Origin: Candidatus Calidifonticultor daggyaiensis | GTDB lineage: Bacteria > Actinomycetota > Humimicrobiia > Humimicrobiales > Humimicrobiaceae | NCBI GenBank assembly: GCA_015661035.1 | Contig: JACVJA010000122.1 | Coordinates: forward strand, 1 to 5,617 | Direction: 5' to 3' | DNA: 5,617 bases | Part shown: one piece after another, positions 4,988 to 5,617 of the stretch | Layout: each line of letters begins with the position of its first letter | Position numbering within the stretch: position 1 is the first letter of the stretch | Made by a program: the position numbers and the translations under genes | The notes under the pieces: model-generated | Seen by the model: the letters and a program-made list of their open reading frames with translations, nothing else | Databases searched by the model: none | What the model was told of the DNA's origin: nothing

Positions 4988-5617
4988 ATGCAAAGCTTAA
5001 TTTATAAAGAAAAATTAAAATTTTTAGATTTTGAGAGTGTTTTTGAAATAGAAGTTTTTTTTAGAATGAGGAAAACTTTATCTATTCAATTATTAAATTT
5101 TAATAAAATTAGAGTGTTATGTCCGGTCTATATTTCTATAGAACAATTAAAAGAGAAAGTAAGATCGAAAAGTTCTTGGATTATAAAGAAATCTAATCTG
5201 TTAAGAATTAAATCTCAAATTGCTGAGAATAGGAATAATTTAGATATTAGCCAAATTTTATACCTTGGGAAAAAATATCCAGTAGAATTTATAGCAAAAA
5301 ATAATTTTGATAAGCTTAAAATAAAAGAATTAAAAAATGGAAATCCACAACTCTTAAAAGATGTCTTAAAAAGATGGTATAAACTAGAGGCTCAAAAAAT
5401 AATTATGCAAAGATATGATTTTTTTAAAAATAAGTTTTTAAAAAAGCCAACCATTATTAAGGTTAAAGAACAAAAGAAGAGATGGGGCACATGTAATTCT
5501 AATGGTAATATTTATTTTAATTGGAGAATTATTATGGCTCCAATTGAAATAGTTGATTATCTTTTAATTCATGAATTAAGTCATTTAGAAAACCCTAATC
5601 ATTCTATAAATTTTTGG
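4988..5617 (+). CDS. YgjP-family (DUF45) zinc-dependent metallohydrolase, truncated by the window end
   Basis: The frame is open from ATG 4988 to the window edge, giving 210 residues with no stop. The family signature is clear: YLGKKYPVEF in the middle, KKRWGTCNSNGNIYFNWRI (163-181) and the zinc motif HELSH (195-199), followed by NPNHSINFW with H205 as the likely third ligand. The N-terminal MRKTLSIQLL...VLCP strands also match the family. E. coli YgjP has been linked to UTP pyrophosphatase activity, while the fold resembles SprT/WLM metallopeptidases; the true substrate here is unknown. Only a short C-terminal tail, perhaps 20-30 residues, should be missing. ATG 4988 is the first ATG after an in-frame stop at 4958-4960; TTG 4976 is a less likely alternative. 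The gene diverges from the operon. Protein Lys/Asn/Ile richness follows the base composition. Confidence 0.9.
   Translation, partial: MQSLIYKEKLKFLDFESVFEIEVFFRMRKTLSIQLLNFNKIRVLCPVYISIEQLKEKVRSKSSWIIKKSNLLRIKSQIAENRNNLDISQILYLGKKYPVEFIAKNNFDKLKIKELKNGNPQLLKDVLKRWYKLEAQKIIMQRYDFFKNKFLKKPTIIKVKEQKKRWGTCNSNGNIYFNWRIIMAPIEIVDYLLIHELSHLENPNHSINFW

Overview
This is a very AT-rich stretch (about a quarter G+C by eye) from a bacterium with the standard code and at least some Shine-Dalgarno sites. The gene families suggest a low-GC, probably anaerobic bacterium or an uncultured lineage. No gene here fixes the phylum.

Layout, left to right. (1) Positions 2-160, plus strand: the last 52 codons of a LigD-type DNA 3'-phosphoesterase domain protein. 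(2) After a 17-bp convergent gap, a two-gene minus-strand operon. It is transcribed as 4347->2755, an atypical FMN-binding glutamate synthase-like protein of 530 aa, then 2754->178, an 858-aa protein with a degenerate KaiC/RecA-like N-terminus joined to a PEP synthase/pyruvate phosphate dikinase-type ATP-grasp domain. The stop codon of the first gene touches the start codon of the second (TAA|ATG). (3) A divergent intergenic region of 640 bp (4348-4987). Its left half looks like a structured leader for the operon on the minus strand: a candidate promoter, 14-bp tandem repeats, a 9-bp hairpin and an intrinsic-terminator-like hairpin with a T-tract. Its right half is mostly featureless AT-rich DNA. 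(4) From 4988, plus strand, a YgjP-type (DUF45) zinc metallohydrolase, cut off by the window end shortly after its HELSH motif.

The operon is the interesting part. The synthase-like protein keeps the FMN-barrel motifs of glutamate synthase. It has no glutaminase domain, has only one of the usual 3Fe-4S cysteines, and carries a four-cysteine motif near its N-terminus instead. Its partner keeps the nucleotide-binding half of PEP synthase but shows no phosphohistidine swivel domain and no PEP/pyruvate barrel, so it is unlikely to be a normal PEP synthase. The abutting arrangement, a perfect 13-bp hairpin just inside the second gene and the terminator-like leader suggest two proteins made together under control. 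Their joint reaction cannot be read from the sequence; I infer an ATP-dependent activation or phosphotransfer step linked to a flavin/Fe-S redox step. The flanking genes (3'-end repair; YgjP) show no obvious link to the pair.
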